From assembly GCA_024516035.1 (NCBI GenBank), contig CM044964.1, forward strand, positions 4,504,240-4,568,239: 64,000 nucleotides of DNA, read 5' to 3'. Within the stretch, counting starts at the first letter, position 1, and every line of letters begins with the position of its first letter. The DNA comes from Bactericera cockerelli. Its lineage: Eukaryota; Arthropoda; Insecta; Hemiptera; Triozidae. The position numbers were made by a program, and so were the translations under genes. The notes under the pieces were generated by a model. It worked only from the letters and a program-made list of their open reading frames with translations. It ran no database searches and had not been told where the DNA came from. Positions 1 to 11,299 of this stretch are shown here, in pieces.

Positions 1-80
1 TCTACTTCATCCATGAGTTGGATGTCATTTTTTTTTTTTTTTCATTTTCTACATTATTCCTCCTCTATCTATCTCTCTTT
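1..80. repeat. Dispersed CATGAGTTGGATGTC repeat
   Basis: CATCCATGAGTTGGATGTC followed by a T-run, TCATTTTCTACATTATTCC and TATCTATCTCTC. The same order occurs at 30400-30475. Confidence 0.6.
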
Positions 81-91
81 TTTTTTGTTTG

Positions 92-280
92 TTTGTTTTT
101 TTTTTTTTTTGAAAAGCTGGTTGTGCCCCGGATCCGCTTTCACGTTACTTCAGGGCACTTTATACCTTTACGTCCGGGCTATTCCGGAAACGGAAAATCT
201 CGGTCATAATTTTCCGCTTCGGCCGGGATTCGAACCTGCAATCTCTGTCGTGATATGACTGACCAAGTGACCATGCAGTT
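92..280 (-). mobile_element. tRNA-derived SINE, family S1
   Basis: Reverse orientation: a poly-T tract (the A-tail) at 92-112, a body including GTGCCCCGGATCC and CAGGGCACTTTATACC, then a head with a B-box-like GGGATTCGAACC near 228. It is homologous to the plus-strand copy at 61322-61515. Confidence 0.75.
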
Positions 281-690
281 GAAAGTGACGTAACAAAAAA
301 CCAAAACATTTTAATGCTGAATTGACTTTAGATCTTCTTAATTTAGTGTGTATAACATCGCTGAACTAACTTTAGATCTTCTTATTTTAGTGTGTATAAC
401 ATCACAATAAAATGTTGACACACTTTAATAAATTTCAAAAAAGAAAGTAAAAGATCTTCTTAATTAAAATCTCTTCATTAACAGTCTTTTGTTGACGCTA
501 AAAATTGTTTCCAAGAATTTCGCTGTCATTGCGGCTCTGAATGCATCAGGATGTCTTTGTGAATGAGATCAAAGGTGTGTTTTTCCTAGAACCTATGTCT
601 TTGCTTTCAGCTATTTCTGCATCCAAGTCATTTCTGAAGTACGTAACCCACTGAAGTACTGTTTTGCTGTATTACATTACTATTACTATA
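281..690. other. No gene found
   Basis: AT-rich, with a short direct repeat: TTTAGATCTTCTTA followed by TTTAGTGTGTATAACATC occurs twice at 325-410. Confidence 0.6.
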
Positions 691-1919
691 CAGGGTGGAC
701 CAAAATAACGTTTAAACCCGTTAATGGTAGATTACTGACGACATTTCCAGGCCGGATCTGCAATCCGTTTTTTCGGATTCGCCTTCGTAACTGCAAAAAG
801 TGATTTTTTGCAACTTTCCAAAAAAGTCCGACTTTGGCTTATTCTTCAGGTCAGAACTATTTTCCTGTTTAAGATGAGTTGATTCTGAACAATTTTGCAG
901 AAAGCCAACAAAATTTCGATGTTTCTAGCTACACTACTTTGTTTTTTACGATTTGGTTTGTCATATTTTTTTACACCTGAACAGAAAAAAAAAACACCCA
1001 AAAAAACTTTTTTACTAAATAAAACACTCGACATTTGTCCGAACAAATTTTGGCACAGACATGGGCAAGTTTGATAAAAGTTGGCGGCCGCCCCGAGGAT
1101 GCTAAAAAATAATTTTACGATTTTTTATCACGTGATCTTCTGGGAAAAATTATTAGATGTTTGCCAAAAACTCTTCAAAAATCCTAAGAGCTTTCTAGCT
1201 GTAGCCTGTGTAAGGGCGTCTTGTATTGTTTACAAAAATTGTTTACATTGCTTTTTTTGAATACCGCGGTCTCACATGCCTTCATCAGCCAGTTTAGGAA
1301 AATTCAAATGATAAATTTCGTGCTTCTCTGATTGTCAGTGGTGTTAGCTAGATGTGGTGGTGCTAAGAGTGTTGGTCGCATGACCGAGGTTCAATTCTCA
1401 ACGGTCAATATTATTTTAATTATCAAAAAAATCTGATGGAATATTTTATTCATACCTGTATCTGACCTGTTGTAACACCAACAACTTATGGTTTTTTTGG
1501 GGGTAATACCATCTGTAAATTGAGTTATATCAGATACCATTGGTATCACAATACACATAATTATTATTCATGTAAGCCCCTGAGAGACTGCCTTGACAAT
1601 GTAAGGATGGTTTTTCTTATGCTTCCCTACGAGAGAAAAAAAAACTAGCGAATTTTCCAAACGAAAATGGAGTTTATGAAATAAATCCAGGTAAATATGT
1701 AGGTAGGTTCTTCTATCATAAACAATAATAATTAAATAAAAAATATCTACCGATTGCCAACTCTTAATAGAAGTCTTGAAAAAAACAAGATAATATTTTG
1801 TAAAATTAATAAACTTTTGCAGTCTTTATTATGTTTTATACTATTTTGATATAAACAAAAAGGCATTAAAAAAAAAAAAAACATTTTGTGTAAGTATGTT
1901 CAATGAGAAACGATTAGAC

Positions 1920-1980
1920 GTGCACGATTAGCTCAGTGGTAAGCTAGTCCACCCGGTCCGAACGCCAGAGCCAGCAAAAA
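1920..1980 (+). mobile_element. tRNA-like SINE head inside the long-TIR element
   Basis: GCACGATTAGCTCAGTGGTA is a good A-box context. The B-box position (GGTCCGAACGCC) is poor, so this is a decayed head and not a functional tRNA. Confidence 0.45.
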
Positions 1981-2119
1981 ATTCATGACTACAAAATAAA
2001 AAAGACTGTTGCCATTTTTTATTTAGCCATAGTACACACTATGGATTCTCCTCACTCAAATTTTTGAAACCAATGGTGACTTTAGTACCTTAGTTCTAAC
2101 TCAGAATTGTCCCTCTACC

Positions 2120-2153
2120 TTCTTGCCTTTCTCTCTCTCTCTTTCGCTCTCTG

Positions 2154-2216
<63 letters not shown>
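2120..2216. repeat. (CT)n microsatellite
   Basis: Nearly pure CT for about 60 bp, inside the long-TIR element and next to the transposase remnant. Confidence 0.95.
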
Positions 2217-2220
<4 letters not shown>

Positions 2221-2222
2221 CC

Positions 2223-2425
2223 TTAGAGGAACTGTTGAAAGTGGCGTCCACCTTCCTGGATGCAAAGGTTGAACCTCTTCATCATGTTCCGTCGAATGTT
2301 GCGGAAGATTCCAGGTTTTTCTGTCAGGTCATCGAATGCCAACAGGATTCTTGCTACCAGATTTCGTAAACTATGTTTTTCACGTGATCCCAAATGTTCC
2401 TGTTGGCAACTCCATATGCTAAATG
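2223..2425 (-). pseudogene. DDE transposase C-terminal remnant
   Basis: Read on the minus strand, one frame gives NIWDHVKNIVYE. After a frameshift another gives [38 protein letters not shown] and GRHFQQFL followed by TAA. The order W-x-H-x-KN-x-VY, then VR/IRRN, then CI--GG-HF--L is the tail of insect mariner/Tc1-like DDE transposases that I recognise. The catalytic core is gone and the frame is broken. It lies inside the long-TIR element, so the element probably once encoded its own transposase. Confidence 0.65.
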
Positions 2426-3289
2426 CGTATCTGCCATTTCAGCATCCGAATTATAATAATGTAACTTGTACTAAAAAAAACTCAAGAAGTTTAAAGATAA
2501 TATTTCATAGAATGCAGAAAAATATGCTTGAAAACTATCATCGAGAAACAAACAATCATTAATTTGACTGGCCTTTAATTAACTCCAAGGAAAATAATTA
2601 TCAGACATAAATAGCTAATTACTCTTTGAGTACAAGACGACCCTACACGGTCAACACTTTTAAGATTTTGAACATCATTTTTTGAGACTTACCTGGTTTG
2701 TTTACCCAGAAGATCACGTGATAAAAAATCGTAAAATTATTTTTTAGCATCCTTGGGTTGGCCGCCAACTTTTATCAAACTTGCCCATGTCTGTGCCAAA
2801 ATTTTCTCGGGCAAATCTTGAGTGTTTCAAAGTTTAAAAAATTCACATGAGAATTTTTTTTCTATTCAGGTGTCAAAAAAGATGCCAAACCAAACCGTAA
2901 AAAAACAAAGTAGTGTAGCTAGAAACATCGAAATTTTGTTGGCTTTCTGCAGAAATGTTAAGAATCAACTCATCATAAACAGGAAAAAAGTTCTGACCTG
3001 AAGAATAAGCCAAAGTCGGACTTTTCTAGAAAGTTGCAAAAAATCACTTTGTGCAGTTATAAAGGCGAATCCGAAAAAACGGATTGCAGATCCGTCCTAG
3101 AAATGTCGTCAGTAATCTACCATTAACGGGTGTAAACGTTTTTTTGGTCCACCCTGTATAACGAGTATTACTGAAGTACGTATACCTACTGTTTTTAGTT
3201 TTAATGAAGGTTTGTAATTAGTTGATAAACTTGGTTGGATTGGATAGAGAGCTCTTTTATCTTTTCTCGAGCATTTTTTATCTCCTTAC

Positions 3290-3480
3290 CATACTAGTCT
3301 GGTTGGGGGACTATAAACAGGGAGTAGACCAGTAGTAAAATGGGACCATCTTCAAAACGTCTCCTATATGTTTACAAAATTTCATTGAAATCCGTTTAGT
3401 TGTTTCCGAGAATTTGCGCGTTTACAGACAGACAGGCCGACAGAGGGACAGACACAAAACCATAATATTGTTCAGGAGGT
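3290..3480. repeat. Dispersed repeat with CAGA-type tail
   Basis: GGGGGACTATAAACAGGGAG and AGTAGACCAG (inverse of the family C unit) are followed by TTCATTGAAATCCGTTTAG, GTTTCCGAGAATTTGCGCG and ACAGACAGACAGG. The last part is a common insect retroelement 3' tail pattern. Confidence 0.5.
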
Positions 3481-3519
3481 TATGAAACGTCTAAAAGTAT
3501 GAAGAAAAAGTGTAATCGG

Positions 3520-3600
3520 AAAAAAATGTTTATTTTACAAGAAACAAACACAATAGTTCCGATTTCTAATATTACAAATTTCTCGGAAGTAAAATCAGTC
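3520..3600. repeat. Dispersed repeat family F (palindromic core)
   Basis: ACACAATAGTTCCGATTTC and AATATTACAAATTTCTCGGA. Other copies at 12880, 14425 and 29805 share GAACACAATACTTCCG and the TTCCGA...TCGGAA inverted core. Confidence 0.55.
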
Positions 3601-3764
3601 CTACTTCCACCTTCGCATTAGAAATATTATATCAGTACATTTCATTTTCAGGAAAAAATAATTCCTCCAATATTTGCATACATGAAATAAAAAGATTTGA
3701 ATACTTGCCACGAGTGAAAAATATTGTCCCAATGTGGTCGGATCACTTCCTCGTGATATGCATA

Positions 3765-4888
3765 CAGGGTGTATGAAAAAAAAGGAGCCAGTCAAAATAT
3801 CTCGTCTATGGAAGCAATTTTCAAAAAACCCTGAAACACATGTCTCATTATATGAAGGGGGCAACTTTTTCTGGGGGTTTAATTTTTCATACTCTTAACA
3901 GGGGCGGCCCCAGGGGGGTCAACTTTGGAATCTTAAATGGAATCACCCTATTTGTAATACATTTCTGAAAAGTAGTTGACATTAAAAGTATTTTAAGACT
4001 AGTTTGAGATTTTTAATCAAAACAGGGCCGGAGATATCGTACATTTCATTTCACAGGTTTCAGTTATTTTTTATAAGTATTTTGTGGTATTTTTGTAAAA
4101 ATTGTTGAACACATGTCTTTCTATTTGAAATAATTAACTTTTCATGCCTTTTTTATATCATTCGCTTTACCAGGGAAGATTTCAAGTGGTCAACTTTTTT
4201 TTATAATGTAAAAACCATCCTTTTTCGAGTAAATTTTGTGAGAAATAAATGCAATGATCCATGTTGTTCTATTTAAAATAAAACAAGGCCCGTTTTACTT
4301 CAAATAAATGTGAAAAAAATCTTAAGCTCGCGTGCAGTACTAGTCACCGGCCCTGTTTTCAAGTTTATCTTAAATTTAGATTAAACAACAACACTCAGTG
4401 CATTTATTTAGTTTAGACTATACTAAAAAAAGAATAGTTTTTACACAATGTAAAAAAAGATGACCCCTTGACACCTCCCCTGGTAAAGCGATTGATATAA
4501 AAAAGGAATGAAAAGTTAATTATTTCAAATACAAAGACATGTGTTCAACAATTTTTACAAAAATACCATAAAATACTTATAAAAAATAACTGAAAACTGT
4601 GAAATGAAATGTACGATATCTCCGGCCCTGTTTTGATTAAAAATTTCAAACCAGTCTTAAAATACTTTTAATGTCAACTACTTTTCAGAAATGTATTACA
4701 AATAGGGTAGTTCCATTTAAGATTCCAAAGTTGACCCCCCTGGGGCCGCCCCTGTTAAGAGTATGAAAAATTAAACCTCCAGAAAAAGTTGCCCCCTCCA
4801 TATAATGAGACATGTGTTTCAGGGTTTTTTGAAAATTGCTTCCATAGACGAGATATTTTGACTGGCTCCTTTTTTTTCATACACCCTG
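3765..4888. mobile_element. 1.12-kb foldback element
   Basis: Flanked by TA on both sides. It starts CAGGGTGTATGAAAAA and ends in its inverse. Almost the whole element is one inverted repeat with arms of roughly 450-550 bp and a centre near 4330-4440. It has no coding potential. A landmark in each arm is the GGGGCGGCCCCAGGGG block, at about 3901 and again inverted at about 4735. It is a non-autonomous foldback/MITE-like element sharing CAGGGTG ends with the other elements in this window. Confidence 0.88.
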
Positions 4889-4974
4889 TATAATTACACC
4901 ATTCGTACTGGCATGAAAAACTTTTCACCTAAATTGGTGTACGTTCGAAATTAAAATATTCCTTACAATAATAA

Positions 4975-5060
4975 AACTCTTAAGTGGAAGGTAACCACTA
5001 GGCGAGTTAAATACTCAAAGCATTGGCAATCTCTTCCGCCCAACACATAACGCCTACAAT
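4975..5060. repeat. Dispersed repeat family G
   Basis: AAGTGGAAGGTAACCACTAG, GCGAGTTAAATACTCAAAGC. Shared with 13180-13265 and 34195-34275 and, inverted, 20045-20105 and 27230-27300. Confidence 0.6.
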
Positions 5061-5566
5061 ATAATAAAACACCTAATAATTTAAACTTTTCATGTCATTT
5101 TAATTAACCTCTTTATTTGTATTTTTCCTTTGGAATTCTTTTTTTATTATTATTTGGTAGTATTAAGACTAAGGTCAGTTTGTAAAATTGGATATCTTCC
5201 GTTAACTTTTTTTTCGTTATTCCCCACAAGATTTTTTATTTGGTGGGTATACCCTCTTTGTTTGTTGAAGATGTTATTGTAAACATGGAAACTAAAAAAA
5301 AACTTCTTAAATAAATATCTCCGACCATGCTCGGAAGCACACGAATATATTTTCTCATTCATCCTCATCTTGTTTTTCAGTTTTCTTCATCCGATGTATT
5401 TTTTTATCTCTGCCTTGTATTTTTTTTTCTCTCTCTCGCATTTTCTGTCTTAAAGGATGTATTTACTTTTGAATCTCTTAAGAATATTACGAAGGGAGGG
5501 GGAGTAAGGAAAACGAGTAGGAGTTAAAGGAAAGGGAGATACAAGGTTTAGGTAGGATTATGTGGG

Positions 5567-5607
<41 letters not shown>

Positions 5608-5656
5608 GGAGAGAGAGGGAGAGAGAGGGAGAGAGAGAGAGAAAGAGAGAGAGGGG

Positions 5657-5696
<40 letters not shown>

Positions 5697-6119
5697 GAGA
5701 GAGAAAGGGAGGGAGGGAGGGAGGGAGGTAGAGAGAGGGAGAGGGAGGTAATTTGTACTTTTGTAGTATAATATGAGGTACCATCCAGAGGTAGAAAAGA
5801 AGGATTTTTGATTTTTGTTGTTGTAGTATTAATTATCGTTAATGTATGGTGTATATCTGTATATATTTGTTAATATTATTGATAACGATGATAATTTATT
5901 ATTATTCATTCATATTTCATCTATACTTTTTATAGTTGTTGTATTATTTTATTTATTTATTATTATTTTTTGGTAAAAAGATATTTTTTCGTCGTATTTA
6001 AAAATACCCTGCATCGAAGCATTTATTTTGTATTGATGGAAGTGGAGATTTCGGTGAGGAGCTTGTTGGTTTATTTTCATTTCATGTTGAAACATTTCAA
6101 CATTCTTTCTGTTGGAATT
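5061..6119. other. No gene found outside the GA tract
   Basis: AT-rich single-copy-looking DNA. Short frames are low complexity. Confidence 0.6.
5569..5748. repeat. (GA)n / GAGGG microsatellite
   Basis: GAGAGA tract with GGGAGAGA interruptions and a GGGAGGGAGG segment. Confidence 0.95.
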
Positions 6120-6590
6120 ATTCTGAGCTTCAACTTATATCTCTTTTCTTCTCTACCCCCTACTTTCCTCCCTCTCTTTCTTTCTCTCTTTCCTTTCTTA
6201 TCTTTTCCCTCTCTTATTTTTCTTTCCCTCTCTCTCCTATTTTTTTCTTTCTATTTTCTCCCTCTCTCTCCTATTTTTCTTCCCTCTCTTTCTCTCCTCT
6301 CCTATTTCTTCTCCCTCTCCTTTCTCCCTCTTCCTATTTTCTATTTCCCCCTCTCTTTCCCCTCTCTCTATTTTTTTTTCCTCTCCTTTCTCTTTCCTTA
6401 TTTTTCTTTCCTCTCTCTCAATTTTTTTTCCTCTCTTTCCTCTTTTTTTCTTCCTCTCCTTTCTCTCTCTTTCCTATTTTTCTTTCCTTCTCTCTCTCCT
6501 CTCTTTTTTCCCCCTCCTTCTCTCTTCTCCCAGTTTTCTTTCCCTCTTTTCTCTCCTAATGCTTATCTCTCCTCCCTTCTTCTTTCGATT
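6120..6590. repeat. CT-rich low-complexity block
   Basis: Irregular TCTCTCC/TTTTTCT pyrimidine tract. The 210-codon frame here is a low-complexity artefact. Confidence 0.9.
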
Positions 6591-6794
6591 TATCTCATAT
6601 GAATAATCTAAGATTTGCAGGGAGTACTCAAGAATGGAATTATTTCTATATAAAAAAACGATTTCCAAAAAAAAGAAGACTTACTCAAAGACGCTTTACA
6701 GAAGAGAAATCAGGCGATGTAAATTTCAAATTCTGAGTAAAATATATACCTAATTTTTTTTGAACAATCCTGAATTTCTTGTTCTTGTAATTCA

Positions 6795-6965
6795 GTAGTG
6801 AGTTGTTTGCGTGAGGCTGGCATTTCCGACCCTACCCTGGCTGGGTGAGGTTAATGTTAGTAGCTGATACGATTCCCAGCGAATGGAGGGTCGTCCTCGG
6901 TATATCAAATTAGGACGTTTTTAAATCAAATAGAAGCAATGGATTTGAGAGGAGCCTAGGCATGG
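6795..6965 (+). repeat. Dispersed repeat family D
   Basis: TGGCTGGGTGAGGTTAATG, GATACGATTCCCAGCGAATG and GAGGGTCGTCCTCGG. Same family at 13395, 16370, 36845 and 49085. Confidence 0.6.
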
Positions 6966-7080
6966 ATCTTAGATTCTAGGCGTCCATATAAATTTCAACT
7001 TTGTTTCTTGTAAATTGTATAATTATACTATATTTTGTAAATAAAACTTGATTAAATCTGTTTAATACCACTGCTTTTAC

Positions 7081-7420
7081 AAGGAGGCTAATAATTGAGA
7101 AGGGCCCCCAGAACCAAGCCAATGCTGGTCTACTCCCTGTTTATATTCCCCCAGCCAGACTGCTGGTCTACTCCCTGTTTATAGTCTCTCAGCCAGACTG
7201 CTGGTCTACTCCCTGTTTATAGTCTTCCAGCCAGGCTGCTGGTCTACTATCTGTTTATAGTCCCTCAGCCAGACTGCTGGTCTACTCCCTGTTTATAGTC
7301 CCTCAGCGAGACTGCTAGTCTACTCCCTGTTTATAGTCCCCCAGCCTGGCTGCTGGTCTACTATCTGTTTATAGTCCCTCAGCTAGACTGCTGGTCTACT
7401 CCCTGTTTACAGTCTATGTA
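7081..7420. repeat. 38-bp minisatellite in dispersed repeat family C
   Basis: Starts with the family C body (GGAGGCTAATAATTGA, GGGCCCCCAGAACCAAGCC) and expands into about eight units of CTGGTCTACTCCCTGTTT plus ATAGTCCCCCAGCCAGACTG. It is the same unit as at 21140-21800; units differ at a few positions. Confidence 0.85.
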
Positions 7421-7734
7421 TGTATATATTCTATGTTATTTGTAAATAAAACTTGATCAAATATTATTATTATAATAATAATAATACAGTCCCCTAGCCA
7501 GACTAATGTTTAATATTTAGCTTTCCATACTATACCTTCTAGGTAATAACTTTTCCTTCAAGGTGACCCACCACCCGTTTCACCCCCTCTACCGCTGTCC
7601 AAAACTTGTAACTCTTGCACCAGGCGGCCTGAAAGCTTTTTACTTTTGTTTACCCTAAAAGTTCCCTCAGTTCACTTGAGAGCGCTGACGATAAGAAGGC
7701 TTACGCTGGCGAGAGGAGCGAGATGTTGGCCAAA

Positions 7735-8760
7735 GTTCAAAATTACCTCCTATGTCTCCCTTCTATTCCATCTCTCTTCTAGTAAATCTATCCTAACTCC
7801 TCCCCTCTCTTCTATTCCTATACTTCTAACACCCTCTCTCTCTGTACTATTCTTGTATTATTTCACCTCCTACTTTCCTAAAATTCTATCCCTTCCATCC
7901 TCTCAATATTACTCCTATTTCATCCCTCTTCTAGTAAATCTCTCCTAACTCCTCCTCTCTCCTCTATTCCTACATTCCTAATACCCTCTCTCTCTATACT
8001 ATTCTAGTATTATTTCACTTCCTACTTCCCGAATATTCTACCCCTCCCATCCTCTCAACATTACTCTTATTCCATCTCTCTTCTAGTAAATCTATCCCAA
8101 CTCCTCCTCTCTCCTCTATTCCTATACTTCTAATACCCTCTCTCTCTGTACTATTCTAGTATTATTTCACCTCCTGCTTCCCGAATATTCTATCCCTCCC
8201 TTCCTCTCAACATTACTCCTATTCCATCTCTCTTCTAGTAAATCTATCCCAACTCCTCCTCTCTCCTCTATTCCTATACTTCTAACACCCTCTCTCTCTA
8301 TACTGTTCTAGTATTATTTCACCTCCTGCTTCCCGAATATTCTATCCCTCCCTTCCTCTCAACATTACTCCTATTCCATCTCTCCTCTAGTAATTCTCTT
8401 GTCTTCCCTCTATTCCTACACTCCTAATACCCTCTCTCTCTCTATACTGTTCTAGTATTATTTCACCTCCTACTTTCCTAATATTCTATCCCTCCCATCC
8501 TCTCAACATTACTCCAATTCCATCTCTTCTCTAGTAATTCTCTTGTCTTCCCTCTATTCCTACACTCTTAATACCCTCTCTCTCTGTACTATTCTAGTAT
8601 TATTTCACCTCGCACTTCCCTAATATTCTATCCCTCCCATCTTCTCAACATTACTCCTATTCCATCTCTCTTCTAGTAAATCTCTCCTTCCTCCTCCTCT
8701 CCTCTTTCCTTCACTCCTAATAGGTACCGCTCTCTCTCTACCCTAGTCTTATAAATTTTT
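7735..8760. repeat. Pyrimidine-rich satellite of about 150 bp
   Basis: About seven units marked by CTCTTCTAGTAAATCTATCC, TACCCTCTCTCTCTGTAC, TATTCTAGTATTATTTCACC and CCTCTCAACATTACTCC. Unit starts are near 7771, 7925, 8075, 8226, 8377, 8523 and 8665. Confidence 0.88.
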
Positions 8761-8939
8761 ATCCTCCTAAAACCTCTCAACTCCTCTACATCCCCAATAT
8801 ACTATCCCTTCCTATCCCATCAACATTACCTCCTATTCTATTCCATCTCCCTTGTAGTAAAACTGTCTTCCCTCCCTTTATTTCTCATCTCCATCCTCCA
8901 TCCATATTCTTAACCATTATTAGATTATTATTTATTTAC

Positions 8940-10220
8940 ACTCCGTCTATTACCTCCATCTTCTCTCCCTCTCTTTCTCTTCCTCTCCCTCTCTCCCCTA
9001 TTCTCTCTTCCTCTCTTTCTCTCTCCCGCCTCTCTTTTTCTTCCTTAGTCTAATTTCTTACATTAAATATTAAAGTCTTAGTTCAAAGTTTAGAAAGAAA
9101 GTGCAGTGGAACATCGATGAAAACTGGGTTATTCAAATTTCAAACTATCCCTTCTCCTTCTCCTTCTCCTTCTCCTTCTCCTTCTCCTTCTCCTCATTCT
9201 CCTTTTCCGTCTCTTTCTCCTTTATTCCCTTCTTCGCTTCCTCTTTCTCTTCGCATTCTTTACATTATCCTGTCTTTCGCAGCCTCCTATTTCCCTCTTC
9301 CCTTTTTTTTTTCGTTTTTTACTCTTCTTCAACTTTCTCTCATTTCTTTTTTTTTAGCCTTCTTTTACTTTTTATAGTTTCGTTTTCTCTCTCTCTCTTT
9401 CCTTCTATCTGTTCCTTCGCATTCCCACTTCTCTATTGATCATCATCCTCCACTATCACTGTCTCTCTCTCATTCCTCCCTTATCTTCTTCGTCCACCTC
9501 TCCATTCATCCTCATCGTATTTCTTTCTTTCTCCCTCTCTTTCTCCCTTTTTTTCTCCCTCTTTTTCTCCCTCTTTTTCTTCCTCTCTTTCTCTCTCTCT
9601 TTCTTTCTCTCTTTCTTTCTCTCTCTCTCTCTCTCTCTCTCACTCTCTCTCACTCTCTCTCTCTTGGTGTTCTTTTTTCTATTTTTGGCTCAGCCAAGAC
9701 CAAGATTGTAAATTTAATTTTAAATTTTTTCGCTTTTTTTTCCTATAACAACACATTTTTTTTATTAATCTTCCATGATGAACTTGAACGCATTTTATCA
9801 TTATTATTATTTCGCCTCTTGCCATTGTTCTCTCTCCTTTCCTACTCTTTCTCTCTACTTTCTTCCTCTTTCTCTCTCCTTTCCTCCTCTTTCTCTCTCA
9901 ATTTTTTTTCTCTCTCGTTCTCTCTTCCCTTCTATCCCTCATCAAATTCTCACCCAACCCCTTCATCACCTTCTCTGCTTGGTAACATCTTTTCTTTGCT
10001 TTTTTTTTGCCTTTTATAGGAATCTTCTCATTTCTTCCACAATGGTTTTCTCTCTCTCTCTCTCTCCCTCTCCTTCTCTCCCCCCTCACTCTCCCCTTCT
10101 CTCTCTCTCCCCCTCTCTCTTTCTCTCTCCCTCTGTTTCCCTCTTTCTCTCCCTCTCTCTCTCTCACTCTTTCTCTCTCTCTCTCTTTCTCGCTCTCTCT
10201 CTTTCTCTCTCTCTCGCGCC
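8940..10220. repeat. CT-rich block, left arm of a pyrimidine/purine switch
   Basis: Pyrimidine tract including (CCTTCT)n at 9145-9200 and (TCTC)n at 9590-9665 and 10050-10215, with short normal DNA near 9060-9120 and 9690-9790. It is followed within 150 bp by a GA tract. Confidence 0.9.
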
Positions 10221-10359
10221 CAACAACACTTTCGCGTTACTTTCAGCATAAATTTTCTTCGCTTGAACAAAAAGTGAAGGGCTAGGGCAGAAAAAGAAAA
10301 AAAAAGCTTCTCTTCGGAAAACAAATAAATTTCGACGGCGCTCATCCCGAGGGAGATTT

Positions 10360-10570
10360 AGATAGACAGAGAGAGAGAGAGCTTTTTTAAGAGTTTGAAA
10401 GAGAGAGAGTTTTCTCTTTAGAGAAAAATAGAGAGATTTTTTTCGCGTTAAGAGTTTGAGAGAAAGAGGGAAAGAAACTGAGAGAAAGATATAGAGAAAG
10501 AAAGAACGAAAGAACGAAAGAAAGAAAGAAAGAAATAAAAAGACCAAGAAGGAGAGAATGAAAGAAAGAA

Positions 10571-10668
<98 letters not shown>

Positions 10669-10805
10669 AGATATAGAGAAAGAAAGAAATAAATAAAAAG
10701 ACCAAGAAGGAGAGAATGAAGAGAGAGAGAGAGAATATAGAGAAAGAAAAAAAAAGAGGTATAATGAGTAATAGGGAGGGAGAGAATATTTAGACAGAGA
10801 CGGGG
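10360..10805. repeat. GA-rich block, right arm of the switch
   Basis: GAGAGA and GAAAGAAA tract, purest at 10574-10675. Together with the preceding CT block it can pair over hundreds of bases. Confidence 0.9.
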
Positions 10806-11017
10806 AGGGAGAGCCAATTAAAAAATCCCCCCTTCACCTCTCCGCCAGGAAGAGATTAAAAAGTAAACAAATAACACAAAAAACGCTTGCATACGAGTCT
10901 GCAAACATTTCGACATTTTCATCTTTACTATTCAAGGTCCAAAACCCAACTGACCAAATTTCGTATTGTGCGCATGACACACACTTTCCCTCTTCTCTTA
11001 GGGTTGCAATATCGAAA

Positions 11018-11155
11018 CGAAAATATCGATATTAGGTATATCGATAATATCGAAACCATAATATCGATATCCGATATTAGAAGACTTCTCTCCCTTTACA
11101 ATTCGATATTTCGTTACATAATATCGTTACATAATATCGTTACATAATATCGTTA
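11018..11155. promoter_or_regulatory. Cluster of TATCGATA (DRE-like) motifs and 13-bp repeats
   Basis: Three exact TATCGATA sites at 11024, 11039 and 11062, more ATATCG half sites, then repeats of CGTTACATAATAT at 11111-11155. In flies TATCGATA is the DREF/BEAF binding element at promoters and insulators. No gene start is seen nearby, so function is unproven. Confidence 0.4.
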
Positions 11156-11299
11156 CAAAATTTCGTCACATAATTTTGGTTATGTGCCAGAGCAAAGACA
11201 TGAAAATGTCAACATCACTTTTAATCAGTTTTTAATTTTCAATAAAATTTTAATTTCAAAACTTACCAAATCACGTTTCACGTTGAACCTCACTGTTAC

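Larger units (their letters stand above)
691..3156. mobile_element. 2.47-kb TIR DNA transposon, decayed
   Basis: The element starts CAGGGTGGACCAAA after a TA (689-690) and ends in the inverse TTTGGTCCACCCTG followed by TA. This fits a TA target duplication as used by the Tc1/mariner superfamily. The inverted arms are very long, about 460 bp (roughly 691-1150 and 2700-3156), and align with only scattered differences. The interior holds a tRNA-like SINE head near 1920, a CT microsatellite and a decayed transposase C-terminus on the minus strand. Confidence 0.85.

Noticed and set aside
7560..7740. GC-richer patch before the 150-bp satellite as a gene fragment
   Set aside because: Neither strand gives a recognisable domain or splice sites.
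5548..10817. Long Ser/Leu/Phe or Arg/Glu frames (for example 5970-6602 and 10164-10817)
   Set aside because: They are translations of CT/GA microsatellites on either strand, with no splice context or motif.
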